A DNA stretch of 64,000 nucleotides from Sporosarcina sp. ANT_H38 (lineage in GTDB: Bacteria > Bacillota > Bacilli > Bacillales_A > Planococcaceae), in contig NZ_VOBC01000001.1 of NCBI RefSeq assembly GCF_008369195.1, forward strand, positions 1,302,001 through 1,366,000. Direction: 5' to 3'. Of the stretch, positions 33,826-42,834 are shown in pieces. The notes under the pieces are model-generated. The model did no database searches, was not told the DNA's origin, and saw only the letters and a list, made by a program, of their open reading frames with translations. Both the position numbers and the translations under genes were made by a program. Every line of letters starts with the position of its first letter. Position 1 is the stretch's first letter.

Positions 33826-34749
33826 TTATATTTCATCTGAAAAGGGGTTGACGCCCTCGTAATTTATCGATTCGATGCCTTCTCCTATAATAACAAGACG
33901 GGGTTCCATCTTGACGTATTCTGGTAGCCAGTTCACCATTCCATAGGCATATTGAAATAAGAAAGGATTTTTACTGCCGCTTATTGGAACATAACCTTTC
34001 ATTCTATAAACTGTATCTGGAAGAGATTTCACCCAGTCTTCAAACTCTTCTTTATTAACGCTTTTAGTGAATGTAAGAAGTTTTGAAGAAAGCGGTAATC
34101 CTTTTCCTGTTATGATTTGCTTATCCGCACTTTTTTCCGATGAACTAAGGACTTTCTCTATGAAGGTAAATCCCATTTTTGCTCCCGTCGTTTGTATGAT
34201 TGGAGCAGATTCATTAAAGTTGGACAGTTCAAATGTCACTTTCGCTACTTCCTCTTCAGTTAGAAGATCTACTTTATTCGCAATAAGTAAATGAGCATGA
34301 CGAATTTGTTCCATAAATAAAGCACGAATTTGCGGAGACAGCTTGTCACGTTCCAACCAACGTTTTGAGTCCGCAACCGTTACGATCCCTTTAATGTTGA
34401 GTCGGTCCGCGAATAAGGGTGAGTAGATAGCGTCGAGTGCTTCCACTGGGTGTGCTGCACCCGTCGTTTCAATTAAGATGACATCGATATCATCATTTTC
34501 TTCTAGCAGTCCTTGAAGCTGTGCTTCGGTCTTTTCAGAACCTGAACAACAGATACATCCGTCCAGAAGCTCTTTAAGCGGAACTTGCCCTACCCCTTCT
34601 ACAGCATTTGAATCGATAGGCAATGCACCAAATTCATTCATCAATACAGCAGGCTTCTTTCCTTGTTCTTTTAATTGTGCAATTGTATGAAGTAACAGTG
34701 ACGTTTTCCCACTTCCGAGAAAGCCGCTAAATAAGTATACATCTATCAT
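33826..34749 (-). CDS. CobW/YjiA-type G3E GTPase
   Basis: A 307-residue P-loop GTPase and metal chaperone of the COG0523 family. P-loop GFLGSGKTSLL near residue 12, the metal-binding CICC motif in LDGCICCSGSE, Walker B-like VILIETTGAAHP, and NKVDLL for guanine recognition. The C-terminal domain (KGYVPISG) is the CobW_C part. Zinc or cobalt delivery is typical; the actual metal cannot be told. ATG 34749 follows ACGAGG. It is preceded by the terminator of ctpB. Confidence 0.88.
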   Translation of the reverse strand: MIDVYLFSGFLGSGKTSLLLHTIAQLKEQGKKPAVLMNEFGALPIDSNAVEGVGQVPLKELLDGCICCSGSEKTEAQLQGLLEENDDIDVILIETTGAAHPVEALDAIYSPLFADRLNIKGIVTVADSKRWLERDKLSPQIRALFMEQIRHAHLLIANKVDLLTEEEVAKVTFELSNFNESAPIIQTTGAKMGFTFIEKVLSSSEKSADKQIITGKGLPLSSKLLTFTKSVNKEEFEDWVKSLPDTVYRMKGYVPISGSKNPFLFQYAYGMVNWLPEYVKMEPRLVIIGEGIESINYEGVNPFSDEI

Positions 34750-34784
34750 ATGTAGGCCTCGTTTCATTTTATTTAATTTAATTT

Positions 34785-34822
34785 AAAAAAGCGTCCGGCC
34801 GGTTTAGGACTGGACGCTTTTC
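34785..34822 (-). terminator. terminator of the CtpB-type protease gene
   Basis: AAAAGCGTCCAGTCC / GGCCGGACGCTTTTTT stem (GCGTCC/GGACGC) with T6 on the minus strand, immediately after the stop at 34825. Confidence 0.85.
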
Positions 34823-34824
34823 AG

Positions 34825-36324
34825 TTATTTCCCTACTTTTTCAAGCAAAACTTCTTGTGCTTTCATCAGCTGAGGGTCCTCTTCTTGGATTTTGGTCCGA
34901 AGTTTTTCCATTAGACCGTATGTTGTATCCCCTAAGAGAATTCCATTCACGTCGAGCGCTAGATCCTTTTGAAGTTTTTTGACGGCTTGCGTTGTTTTCA
35001 CATCAAACATGCCATCAATTTCACCTGGTTCATAGCCAACAGCTTTAAGCATTTCCTCTGCCGCTTTAATGGAAGGCGAAAGCATACCATCTTTCATTTC
35101 CATTTTAGAATCAAGGAACGGAAGCATTGCATAGGATGGATACGGTACTTTGACATCCGGTTCAATTCCTTTTTTATGAATCCAGTTGCCGTTAGGCGTG
35201 AGCCATTTTGCTGTAGTCAGTTTTAAATTCGAACCATCGGGAAGATTTTTTGGTGATTGAACGGTACCTTTACCGAATGTCTTTACACCGATAAGTGGCA
35301 CATTAGCAGATTCTTTTAGTGCACCTGCTAGTATTTCTGAAGCTGAGGCACTACCGTCATCGATGACGAGTGCAACCGGTACTTTAACCTTTCTTTTTCC
35401 AGAGGCTGTGAATAATTCTGGCTCTAAGCCTTTTTCTTCATATTGGAATATGTTCTTTCCATTTTCCAAAAATAGATCGGAAATTTTGATGGCTATGTCA
35501 AGTCTACCGCCTGGATTTTGGCGTACATCGACAACTAAGCCTTTCATACCTTTAGCTTCCATCTCATCAAGGGCAACAAGTAGTTCATCGTATGTTCCTT
35601 CAGAGAAGCTTGTAAGATGAATATGCGCAATTCCATCGTCAAGCATTTCTGCGTAGACAGTTTCAATTGGTATAACATCACGTTCGATTTTCACATCAAC
35701 CGGTTCAGCCGTTTCCCCACGTTTAATAGTTAAGGTAACAGTTGTCCCTTTTTCTCCACGGATAAGAAGGACCGCTTCTGAAGAAGACATTCCTTGGATA
35801 CTTTCACCGTCGACTGCAATGATTGTATCGTTCGGTAATAGCCCAGCCCGTTCTGCAGGTGAATTTTTAATAGGGGAAACGACGTTGATATATCCATCAA
35901 GTTCTTGGATTTCGGCGCCAATCCCTTCGAAGCTTGATGAGATACTTTCATTTAACTGCCGGGTTTCCTTCTCATTCAAATAATCTGAATAAGGGTCACC
36001 AAGTGCTTCAATCATTCCATTGATAGCGCCGTCAATGACAGTTGTTTCGTCAATGTCTTCGTAGTAGTTCCCTTTCATTTCATCATATGCTTCATATAAT
36101 TTCATGAATTCTTTCCGGTCATTTGCCGTTTGTTTTTGAGGGTTTACAACTTCGACGACTTTTTCATCACCTGTTGTTAACACAAAAAACGTAATGGCGG
36201 CAGTAGCTAGGACCAGTCCAAATACAAGCATAACAAAGGAGAACGGTTTTAGTTTAATGAATCGTTTTGCCGGCGGTTGAAAACTTGGTTCATTTTCTTG
36301 TCCTTGGCCATTGTTCTCTTCCAT
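34825..36324 (-). CDS. ctpB: C-terminal processing peptidase (S41), CtpB-like
   Basis: A 499-residue membrane-anchored serine protease. Order of parts: short cytoplasmic start, membrane helix at about residues 28-50 (FSFVMLVFGLVLATAAITFFV), a helical domain (YDEMKGNYYEDID), PDZ domain (residues about 110-195, GIGAEIQELDGYIN), S41 catalytic domain with the Ser in DDGSASASEILAG and the Lys in FGKGTVQ, and a C-terminal peptidoglycan-binding domain (FDVKTTQAVKKLQKDLALDVNG). B. subtilis CtpB cuts SpoIVFA in the spore septum pathway; the same role is inferred. I chose ATG 36324 over the GTG at 36336. Confidence 0.88.
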   Translation of the reverse strand: MEENNGQGQENEPSFQPPAKRFIKLKPFSFVMLVFGLVLATAAITFFVLTTGDEKVVEVVNPQKQTANDRKEFMKLYEAYDEMKGNYYEDIDETTVIDGAINGMIEALGDPYSDYLNEKETRQLNESISSSFEGIGAEIQELDGYINVVSPIKNSPAERAGLLPNDTIIAVDGESIQGMSSSEAVLLIRGEKGTTVTLTIKRGETAEPVDVKIERDVIPIETVYAEMLDDGIAHIHLTSFSEGTYDELLVALDEMEAKGMKGLVVDVRQNPGGRLDIAIKISDLFLENGKNIFQYEEKGLEPELFTASGKRKVKVPVALVIDDGSASASEILAGALKESANVPLIGVKTFGKGTVQSPKNLPDGSNLKLTTAKWLTPNGNWIHKKGIEPDVKVPYPSYAMLPFLDSKMEMKDGMLSPSIKAAEEMLKAVGYEPGEIDGMFDVKTTQAVKKLQKDLALDVNGILLGDTTYGLMEKLRTKIQEEDPQLMKAQEVLLEKVGK

Positions 36325-36399
36325 CCCATTCCCCACTCTCTACTATTAATACAAGATTCTATTCTGTCCGACAATAGCGGTAGACACTTGTGCATTGCT

Positions 36400-36432
36400 A
36401 AAAAAAAGGACCGCTGTATAGCAGGCGGTCCT
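36400..36432 (-). terminator. terminator of deoD
   Basis: AGGACCGCC / GCGGTCCTTTTTTTT stem with T8 on the minus strand, 10 bases after deoD. Confidence 0.9.
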
Positions 36433-36441
36433 ACTTCTCGA

Positions 36442-37146
36442 TTATTCTTGGATTGCAGCTTCGAGTGCCACTTCAATCATGTCATTGAATGTTGTTTGGC
36501 GCTCTTCTGATGATGTCGCTTCACCCGTTAGGAGGTGATCACTAACAGTAAGTATTGCTAGTGCTTGGCGACCAAACTTCGCAGCAAGCGTATACAGTGC
36601 CGCGGCTTCCATTTCAACAGCTAGGACGCCGTACTGAGCCCATTTCTCATGTTGAGCATATTCATTATAGAAAACATCTTCTGTAAATACATTTCCGACT
36701 TTCAAATCAAGCCCTTTTTTAAGTCCTGCATTATATGATTTCAAAAGAAGATCGAAATTAGCAGTCGGTGCATAGCTGACACCATTGAAAATAATATCGT
36801 TCATTTTAGAATCTGTCGAAGCACTTTGCGCAAGAATAACGTCACGTACATGAACGTCTTTCTGAATCGCACCACAAGTACCGACACGAATCAGTTTCTG
36901 AACATCATATTCTTGCATTAATTCTGTTACATAAATAGAAATTGATGGAACACCCATACCTGTCCCTTGAACTGAAATACGTTTACCTTTATATGTTCCC
37001 GTATAGCCGAACATATTCCGGACCTCGTTGTATTGTATTACATCTTCCAAAAATGTTTCAGCAATATATTTTGCACGAAGCGGATCTCCCGGAAGTAAAA
37101 TCGTATCCGCGATATCGCCTTTTTTTGCATTGATATGTATACTCAT
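36442..37146 (-). CDS. deoD: purine-nucleoside phosphorylase, DeoD type
   Basis: A 234-residue hexameric enzyme of purine salvage that splits (deoxy)nucleosides with phosphate. Motifs: [48 protein letters not shown] and [13 protein letters not shown], with the acid-base Asp in [10 protein letters not shown]. Length is exactly that of the family. ATG 37146 (MSIHINA) follows GCGAGG; the longer reading frame has no site. Followed by a strong terminator. Confidence 0.96.
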   Translation of the reverse strand: MSIHINAKKGDIADTILLPGDPLRAKYIAETFLEDVIQYNEVRNMFGYTGTYKGKRISVQGTGMGVPSISIYVTELMQEYDVQKLIRVGTCGAIQKDVHVRDVILAQSASTDSKMNDIIFNGVSYAPTANFDLLLKSYNAGLKKGLDLKVGNVFTEDVFYNEYAQHEKWAQYGVLAVEMEAAALYTLAAKFGRQALAILTVSDHLLTGEATSSEERQTTFNDMIEVALEAAIQE

Positions 37147-37227
37147 ATTGAATAGCCTCGCTTTCAAATTTTCTTTTTCAATCATACATTTATCTAATCC
37201 ATTATGCAAAGAAGATGCAGGTGTTAC

Positions 37228-37449
37228 TTACAAAACCCTCTCTTCATATAACTGGTACAACTCGTCAAAAATAACAGAAGGCATTTTTGCATCAGCCTTT
37301 TCTTCGATATAACGCGATAAAGGATCAAAAGCTTTTTCTTCTTTTGGAAAACTAGAATCTTTAAACATATATTCAGCAAAAGTTGATTTTAAATCATCTA
37401 TCGTCCCACCTCGGAAGGATAGGACGAATCGATAAAAGGATCGATCCAT
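37228..37449 (-). CDS. yozE: YozE family (UPF0346) small protein
   Basis: A 73-residue helical protein, MDRSFYRFVLSFRGG ... FPKEEKAFDPLSRYIE, matching YozE, a small cytoplasmic protein conserved in Firmicutes whose role is not known. ATG 37449 follows AAAGGAG. Its place between msrAB and deoD is near that of B. subtilis. Confidence 0.9.
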   Translation of the reverse strand: MDRSFYRFVLSFRGGTIDDLKSTFAEYMFKDSSFPKEEKAFDPLSRYIEEKADAKMPSVIFDELYQLYEERVL

Positions 37450-37507
37450 CCGTTCATCTCCTTTCTCATGAATTGATTTTAAAGTGAGAAAGTACAAGTT
37501 TTCAACT

Positions 37508-37540
37508 TTAAATGGTGTCTAGCTCGCTTACGCATAGTTC
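37508..37540. repeat. fragment of dispersed repeat
   Basis: GTGTCTAGCTCGCTTACGC resembles the GTCTAG ... GCGCTT element at 25155, 25484 and 62405. Confidence 0.3.
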
Positions 37541-37564
37541 AAATGCCATATTAAATAGTTCAAC

Positions 37565-37987
37565 CTATATAAAAAGTTTCGAGTACTCTCCGAAACCTTC
37601 TTTTTCAAGTCGGTCTAAGGCTACAAAGCGGAGTGCAGCGGAATTGATACAATAACGCAGTCCGTCTTCTCCAGGTCCATCTGGAAATACATGACCAAGA
37701 TGCGAATTTGCCGTCTTACTGCGCACTTCTACTCGTTTCATTCCGTGAGTTACATCTGTTTTCTCTACAACTTCCACTGATTCAATCGGTTTCGTAAAGC
37801 TTGGCCATCCGCAACCGGCATTATATTTATCTTTTGAACTGAACAGCGGTTTACCTGAAATAATATCGACATAAATCCCATCTTCATAATGGTTATCGAA
37901 TTCATTTCTAAACGGTGGTTCCGTCCCATTTTCTTGTGTCACATGGTATTGCATTTCTGTTAATTTACTTTTTAATTCTTCTGTCAT
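37565..37987 (-). CDS. msrB: peptide methionine-R-sulfoxide reductase
   Basis: A 140-residue MsrB that reduces the R form of methionine sulfoxide in proteins. Motifs: [21 protein letters not shown] and the catalytic Cys in [11 protein letters not shown]. The zinc-binding CxxC pairs of other MsrB proteins are absent, as in the zinc-free class. Overlaps msrA by four bases (ATGA), so the two are made together. Followed by a short gap with a repeat fragment. Confidence 0.95.
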   Translation of the reverse strand: MTEELKSKLTEMQYHVTQENGTEPPFRNEFDNHYEDGIYVDIISGKPLFSSKDKYNAGCGWPSFTKPIESVEVVEKTDVTHGMKRVEVRSKTANSHLGHVFPDGPGEDGLRYCINSAALRFVALDRLEKEGFGEYSKLFI

Positions 37988-38514
37988 GATTCTTCACCCC
38001 AATTGTCTGATTTGAACCGTTCGCGGCCTGAGCCAGTTGCATATCTATTATAATGTGTTGGGTTTTTCATGTAATAATCTTGATGCCCTTCTTCAGCTGC
38101 GTAAAATGGCTTTGCAGGTAGAATATCTGTTGCAACAGGTTTAGCGAATTTCCTTGAAGCATCTAGTTCAGCCTTTGTTTGCTCAGCAAGTTGAAGTTGT
38201 TCAGGTGTATGATAAAAAATGGCTGTCTGATAGGATTCACCCCGGTCAAAAAACTGTCCACCGGAATCCGTTGGGTCAATTTGCCTCCAAAAGATGTCGA
38301 TTAATTTACTATATGAAATAACTTCATCATCAAACGTAATTTGAATTGCTTCGCGGTGTCCCGTCGCATTCGTACAAACGAGTTCATACGATGGATTTTC
38401 GATATCGCCGCCTGTATAGCCCGAAATGACTGAAAGGACCCCGTCATATCGATCGAACGGTTTAACCATACACCAAAAACAGCCGCCCGCAAATGTTGCT
38501 AATGACTTCCCCAT
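37984..38514 (-). CDS. msrA: peptide methionine-S-sulfoxide reductase
   Basis: A 176-residue MsrA reducing the S form of methionine sulfoxide. The nucleophile is the Cys in [38 protein letters not shown] and [12 protein letters not shown] are family marks. Coupled to msrB. ATG 38514 follows AAGGAGATG. Sits in the conserved ypmS-msrA-msrB neighbourhood and serves repair of oxidised proteins. Confidence 0.95.
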   Translation of the reverse strand: MGKSLATFAGGCFWCMVKPFDRYDGVLSVISGYTGGDIENPSYELVCTNATGHREAIQITFDDEVISYSKLIDIFWRQIDPTDSGGQFFDRGESYQTAIFYHTPEQLQLAEQTKAELDASRKFAKPVATDILPAKPFYAAEEGHQDYYMKNPTHYNRYATGSGRERFKSDNWGEES

Positions 38515-38529
38515 ATTAACATCTCCTTA

Positions 38530-39102
38530 TTATTTCGGTATGATGATTTCTAGCATAATTTCATCTTTCGCCAAATCGAATGTCTTCGCCCTTACTCGGA
38601 AATTACTTGATACATCAAATTTAGATAAGTCGATGAACAATTCTTCCTCCTTGGGACGCACAATCAGCCAAGGGGGAGGTTTCACTGAGTCTTTTAGTAT
38701 GTTCAAGACGGTTGCAGGCTGAATGTTTAACACCCCAACCTCCATCGATGATTGCTTCAGTATCAAATTGCCATCTTCTCTTACGACCGGCTCAAAATGC
38801 ATAATGACCGGGAACGTCAATGAGAACACTGTCATTTCCGAATATAACGCCACATCTTCACCAACTTCAATCGTTAATGGGAGTGGCCCGCCTTTCGTCG
38901 CTTTCCGAATATATGTATTGGCAATCGATTCGAAGTTTTCTTTTGTTGCACTCACTGTTAGGACATTATCCGATGCGTCCGCTACTTCCATTTTAGGAAG
39001 TGGAACCGATTCAGGGGTACTACTGATGAAAAAAATTACGGCCGCAAATGCTGCCGCGACAAGTCCTGCAAGTAAAAAAAATCCTATTTTCCATCGATTC
39101 AT
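38530..39102 (-). CDS. ypmS: YpmS family protein
   Basis: A 190-residue protein with one N-terminal membrane helix (KIGFFLLAGLVAAAFAAVIFF, residues about 4-25) and an exterior domain rich in beta strands (PLTIEVGEDVALYSEMTVFSL ... PPPWLIVRPKEEELFIDLSKF). YpmS proteins are Bacilli-specific and of unknown function. ATG 39102 follows GTAGGAG. Lies 11 bases after ypmR, a conserved pair. Confidence 0.88.
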   Translation of the reverse strand: MNRWKIGFFLLAGLVAAAFAAVIFFISSTPESVPLPKMEVADASDNVLTVSATKENFESIANTYIRKATKGGPLPLTIEVGEDVALYSEMTVFSLTFPVIMHFEPVVREDGNLILKQSSMEVGVLNIQPATVLNILKDSVKPPPWLIVRPKEEELFIDLSKFDVSSNFRVRAKTFDLAKDEIMLEIIIPK

Positions 39103-39113
39103 GCAATCAGCTC

Positions 39114-39929
39114 CTACATATCCAATTCCCCGTCCAATATTTTTTGCAAGCCACATTCTTCTAGCTTTTCAAGGTATCGATCCGCCATCACGTCATACCC
39201 CTTTGCATTCGGATGAAAGAAATCGGTGTGATACACCATGTTCGTATTGGAATCGAACAGGTCTGTAACAGGGACAAAGCATGACCTTCCGTCCATGACT
39301 GTACGTACTTCTATCGCTTCATTCCAGTCATCAATAATATCCTCAAATTCATTCGATTCATCCGTCATAATTGAAAGTGGATTATATAGACCTGCCACAA
39401 CAATGATTGCATCCCCATTCAAATCGCGTATGATACTGAATAATTCATCGAGCCTATTTTCAAACTTACCGAGTTCAATGTAAAATGGTTCGATTTTCAA
39501 ATTGAAAAGGTTGGACTTAACAACTTTCATAATATCGTTGCCACCGATTGTTAAAAAAATTAGATCCGCTGTTTTGACAGAAGATTGAACTTCAGGTTCT
39601 TCTAATTTTTCGATAAGCTGGTCACTTCTTCGACCACGCTTCGCCAAATTGGCCACATCGACGTCCTTTACCCCTTTCCACTCTATCATTCTGCTTGTGA
39701 CTCGGCCCAAATATCCTTCTTTGTCAAGTTCATCTCCGACTCCTTGTGTCAGCGAATCCCCTAAACCAATCACATGGATATTTTTTGGAATGAAGTATCC
39801 TGGGATAGTCCACTCAGTAAATACGATTTCTGGTCGATCAGAAAACGCATTTGTCTTCTTGAGTTGCGTATCTTGGCAGCCGGACAAAAATAATGAGAAG
39901 GCGATAATAATCAGAAATACTCTTCTCAT
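39114..39929 (-). CDS. ypmR: SGNH/GDSL-hydrolase lipoprotein (YpmR)
   Basis: A 271-residue membrane-anchored lipoprotein: signal MRRVFLIIIAFSLFLSGC with lipobox LSGC, then an SGNH hydrolase domain with GLGDSLTQGVGDE (block I Ser), TIGGNDIMK (block III Asn) and DFFHPNAKGYDVMA (block V Asp-x-x-His). Probably an esterase on lipid, acyl or cell-wall substrates outside the cell; the substrate is unknown. ATG 39929 follows AAAGGGG. Pair with ypmS. Confidence 0.9.
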   Translation of the reverse strand: MRRVFLIIIAFSLFLSGCQDTQLKKTNAFSDRPEIVFTEWTIPGYFIPKNIHVIGLGDSLTQGVGDELDKEGYLGRVTSRMIEWKGVKDVDVANLAKRGRRSDQLIEKLEEPEVQSSVKTADLIFLTIGGNDIMKVVKSNLFNLKIEPFYIELGKFENRLDELFSIIRDLNGDAIIVVAGLYNPLSIMTDESNEFEDIIDDWNEAIEVRTVMDGRSCFVPVTDLFDSNTNMVYHTDFFHPNAKGYDVMADRYLEKLEECGLQKILDGELDM

Positions 39930-39967
39930 ACGTAGAGTTCCCCTTTTCTTCAATAAAGAATCATTGT

Positions 39968-40807
39968 TTAATCCGCATAATACATGAAACCTATTGCACC
40001 TTCACCAGTATGTGTGCTGATAATTGGGGCAGTAAACGTAAGTTTCACATTCTTAATACCCAAGTCTTCAATCATTTTCTTCAATGGTTCTCCCATTTTC
40101 AACCCATTTGCATGTGAAATACCGACTCCTCGAATGATCTTTCCAGCAGTCTCTTCTTTGAAAACTTTGAATAGGTGTGCTACGACTTGTTTGTGACTGC
40201 GAGCTTTCGCAACGGGAGTGTATACGCCATTCTGCAAAGTCGCAATCGGTTTTATATTCAATAAGGAACCCATCATTGCTTTCCCTTTTCCAATACGGCC
40301 GCCTTTCACCAGATTATCAAGTGAATCGACGACAACGAATAACGTTGTATTTTTACGGATTTCGTTCAAACGTTCACCGATCTCAGTAACTGACTTTCCT
40401 TGCTCTGCCAATTTAGCAGCTTCTATTACTTGAAACATCAACGCTTGTGAGATGAACATCGAATCGATGACAGTCACTTTGGAATCCGTCATTTCGGAGG
40501 CTGCCTGGGCAGATTTCACTGTACCGCTCATGCCACCAGTCATATGTATGGAGATGATTTCACTACCATCCTCACCCAATTTGTCATATAACTCCTTGAA
40601 AACACCGGCCGCTGGTTGGGAGCTTTTCGGCAGTTTTGCAGAACTTCTCATCTTTGTTAGAAATTCTTCAGGCTGTATATCTACACCATCGATATACGTT
40701 TCGCCATCAATTTGGATGGTTAGTGGAACAACATGTAAGCCATATTTCAGAATATCCTCTTCTCTTAAATCAGCTGTTGAATCCGTAACTATATAGATTT
40801 TTTTCAT
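39968..40807 (-). CDS. DegV family fatty-acid-binding protein
   Basis: A 279-residue protein of the DegV/FakB family, which presents fatty acids to the kinase FakA for phosphorylation. Marks are IVTDSTADL at the start, TSQPAAGVF-like SSQPAAGVFKELYDKL, ISIHMTGGMSGTVKSAQ and HTGEGAIGFMYY at the end. ATG 40807 follows AAGGGGAG; the frame upstream has no site. It sits next to ypmR and dfrA. Several DegV paralogues usually exist per genome, so no gene symbol is given. Confidence 0.92.
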   Translation of the reverse strand: MKKIYIVTDSTADLREEDILKYGLHVVPLTIQIDGETYIDGVDIQPEEFLTKMRSSAKLPKSSQPAAGVFKELYDKLGEDGSEIISIHMTGGMSGTVKSAQAASEMTDSKVTVIDSMFISQALMFQVIEAAKLAEQGKSVTEIGERLNEIRKNTTLFVVVDSLDNLVKGGRIGKGKAMMGSLLNIKPIATLQNGVYTPVAKARSHKQVVAHLFKVFKEETAGKIIRGVGISHANGLKMGEPLKKMIEDLGIKNVKLTFTAPIISTHTGEGAIGFMYYAD

Positions 40808-40890
40808 TACTTGCACTCCCCTTATAGTAGCAGTTCTCAATATGATATTGCGGGAAATAAAGAGACAAAAAATGTTTTTGTGGATGGTCT

Positions 40891-41370
40891 TTATTTCTTT
40901 TCGTAAACAAGAAACGAATACGGAATTTCATCCTCTGTAAAATGATCTTCTGAAGTCGAAACGAGCTCCCATTCAGGTCCATATGACGGGAAAAAGGTAT
41001 CACCTTCATACTCTTTTTGGATGTAGGTTATGTAGAGGCGGTCTGCTATACCTAGCGTCTCGCGGAATATTTCCGCACCCCCGATAATCATCACTTCTTT
41101 AGAGTACTCTTCTGCTTTTATAACCGCTTCTTTTAGAGTGTGTACGACTACTGCACCTTCAGCAGTATATGCTTCATTTCGTGTAACAATAATACTTAGG
41201 CGGCCAGGTAAAGGTCTACCGATTGACTCGAAAGTCTTACGTCCCATCACCATGGCTTTCCCCATCGACATTTTTTTAAAATAAGCAAGATCTTCTGGAA
41301 TATGCCATGGCAATTCATTATTCAAACCAATGACACGGTCTGGACCGTGGGCTACAAGCAGTGAAATCAT
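40891..41370 (-). CDS. dfrA: dihydrofolate reductase
   Basis: A 159-residue enzyme regenerating tetrahydrofolate, the target of trimethoprim. Motifs: LVAHGPDRVIGLNNELPWHIPEDLAYFK with the acidic active-site residue, MVMGRKTFESIGRPLPGR, and MIIGGAEIFRE for NADPH. Directly downstream of thyA, 16 bases apart, so thymidylate synthesis and folate recycling are made together as in B. subtilis. RBS AAAGGTGG. Confidence 0.96.
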   Translation of the reverse strand: MISLLVAHGPDRVIGLNNELPWHIPEDLAYFKKMSMGKAMVMGRKTFESIGRPLPGRLSIIVTRNEAYTAEGAVVVHTLKEAVIKAEEYSKEVMIIGGAEIFRETLGIADRLYITYIQKEYEGDTFFPSYGPEWELVSTSEDHFTEDEIPYSFLVYEKK

Positions 41371-41386
41371 TGAAATCCACCTTTCT

Positions 41387-42328
41387 TTAAACAGCTATTG
41401 GAGCTTTAATTCTTGGATGTGGTTCGTAATTTTCAAGTTCGATGTCTTTCGTTTCTAAGTCGAAAATCGTTTTACCTTCGATATTCAGTTTCAACGTCGG
41501 TAGTTTTCGCGGTTCTCGTGTCAATTGTTCGTTCACTTGGTTAATATGATTCGCGTAAATATGTGCATCCCCTAGCGTATGGACGAATTCGCCTACACCA
41601 AGACCACACTCGTGCGCTATCAAATGGACAAGAAGTGCATAGGATGCAATATTGAACGGCACACCAAGGAAAATATCCGCACTACGTTGATAAAGCTGGC
41701 AAGACAGTTTTCCATCTGCAACATAAAATTGAAATAACGCATGACAAGGAGGCAAAGCCATTTCTTCCACTTCTGAGGGGTTCCACGCAGTAACAATATG
41801 TCTGCGAGAATCCGGATTGGTCTTGATACCTTCAATTAAATTCGTGATTTGATCAATCGATTCTTCTCCGTTCGTCCACGAACGCCACTGCTTACCGTAT
41901 ACTGGTCCAAGATCGGCGTATTTCAAAGCGAACTCTTCATCTTCAACAACACGTTTTTTAAATGCATCCATTTCAATTTTATAAACAGCCATAAACTCCT
42001 GGTCTATTGAAGCGCGGCGTCCGAAATCGGTCATATCTGGACCAGAGTACTCCGAACTCGTCACCCATTGTTCAAATGCCCACTCATCCCAAATTGGATT
42101 TCGATCTTCGATAAGCGTTTTGACATTCGTATCGCCTTTCAAAAACCATAGCAATTCAGATGAAATAAGACGGAAAGCCGTTTTTTTCGTTGTCATGAGA
42201 GGGAATCCTTCATTTAAATCAAATCGCATTTGATAACCAAAGACACTGATTGTACCTGTACCTGTCCGGTCTTCTTTTTTTTCACCTGTTTCAAGAACAT
42301 GTTTGCATAACTCTAAATACTGTTTCAC
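41387..42328 (-). CDS. thyA: thymidylate synthase
   Basis: A 313-residue thymidylate synthase methylating dUMP with methylene-tetrahydrofolate. The catalytic Cys stands in [27 protein letters not shown] and [18 protein letters not shown] are the dUMP-binding marks. Compared with the 264-residue ThyB form it has the longer insertion near residues 90-140 ([15 protein letters not shown] ... [10 protein letters not shown]), like staphylococcal ThyA. ATG 42328 follows AGGAGG. In B. subtilis ypjP lies just upstream; here an 8-kb island intervenes. Confidence 0.96.
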   Translation of the reverse strand: MKQYLELCKHVLETGEKKEDRTGTGTISVFGYQMRFDLNEGFPLMTTKKTAFRLISSELLWFLKGDTNVKTLIEDRNPIWDEWAFEQWVTSSEYSGPDMTDFGRRASIDQEFMAVYKIEMDAFKKRVVEDEEFALKYADLGPVYGKQWRSWTNGEESIDQITNLIEGIKTNPDSRRHIVTAWNPSEVEEMALPPCHALFQFYVADGKLSCQLYQRSADIFLGVPFNIASYALLVHLIAHECGLGVGEFVHTLGDAHIYANHINQVNEQLTREPRKLPTLKLNIEGKTIFDLETKDIELENYEPHPRIKAPIAV

Positions 42329-42390
42329 TAAGAAAGCCTCCTTACATTACTGCTCAGTATATCAAATATAATCGAGCTATCATAATAAAA

Positions 42391-42450
42391 AACACACCTC
42401 TGTCATGGTTAATTAAGATAACCACTTTGAAGATGTGTTTTCCGCCTTCG
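42391..42450 (-). other. displaced 3' end of ypjP, copy 3 (att-like)
   Basis: The minus strand encodes NIDIAKAENTSSKWLS and a stop, matching the last residues of YpjP at 50235 (GDIYWAKDTPPKWLS). After the stop, TTAATTAACCATG is shared with copy 2 (45885-45945). A hairpin (AACACATCT / AGGTGTGTTTTTT) follows. This is where the original end of ypjP should be, next to thyA. Confidence 0.7.
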
Positions 42451-42834
42451 CTATGTCAATATTCCGGTATTTCTACCAACTCTATAAGTGAATGAATGAT
42501 TCCATTGAACACTGCTTCGGTGCTTAGTTTATATGCTGTATTCAATAGTTCAATTTATACAGTAGGATATGTTTTATTCGCTATTTCAAAAATAGCACTT
42601 TAAATGGATTATTAAAATTTGCACTTTTCATCTGAAAGTCCTTAATATACTCAACTAGTAATTACAATAATACTAACCTAAACAGGGCCTATCTTCTCCC
42701 ACTAACTTCAATTCACGATGGAAGTTATCAAAAAATAGAACAAAAAAATTCCTCCACCGTTTGAGTGCTCATCCAATGGAGGGGTTTTAAATGGCATAAT
42801 ACATCCTTAATACGATAATTTAATTGGCTTGATT
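42451..42834. other. non-coding gap at island edge
   Basis: About 380 bases without a gene. It contains at 42745-42790 a minus-strand hairpin CCCCTCCATTGG / CGGTGGAGGAATTTTTTT, the terminator of the S-layer-type gene. Nothing else is recognisable; some sequence next to copy 3 may be diverged ypjP. Confidence 0.5.

Noticed and set aside
42451..42834. Hidden gene in the island edge
   Set aside because: All frames are short and lack ribosome sites; only a terminator is supported.
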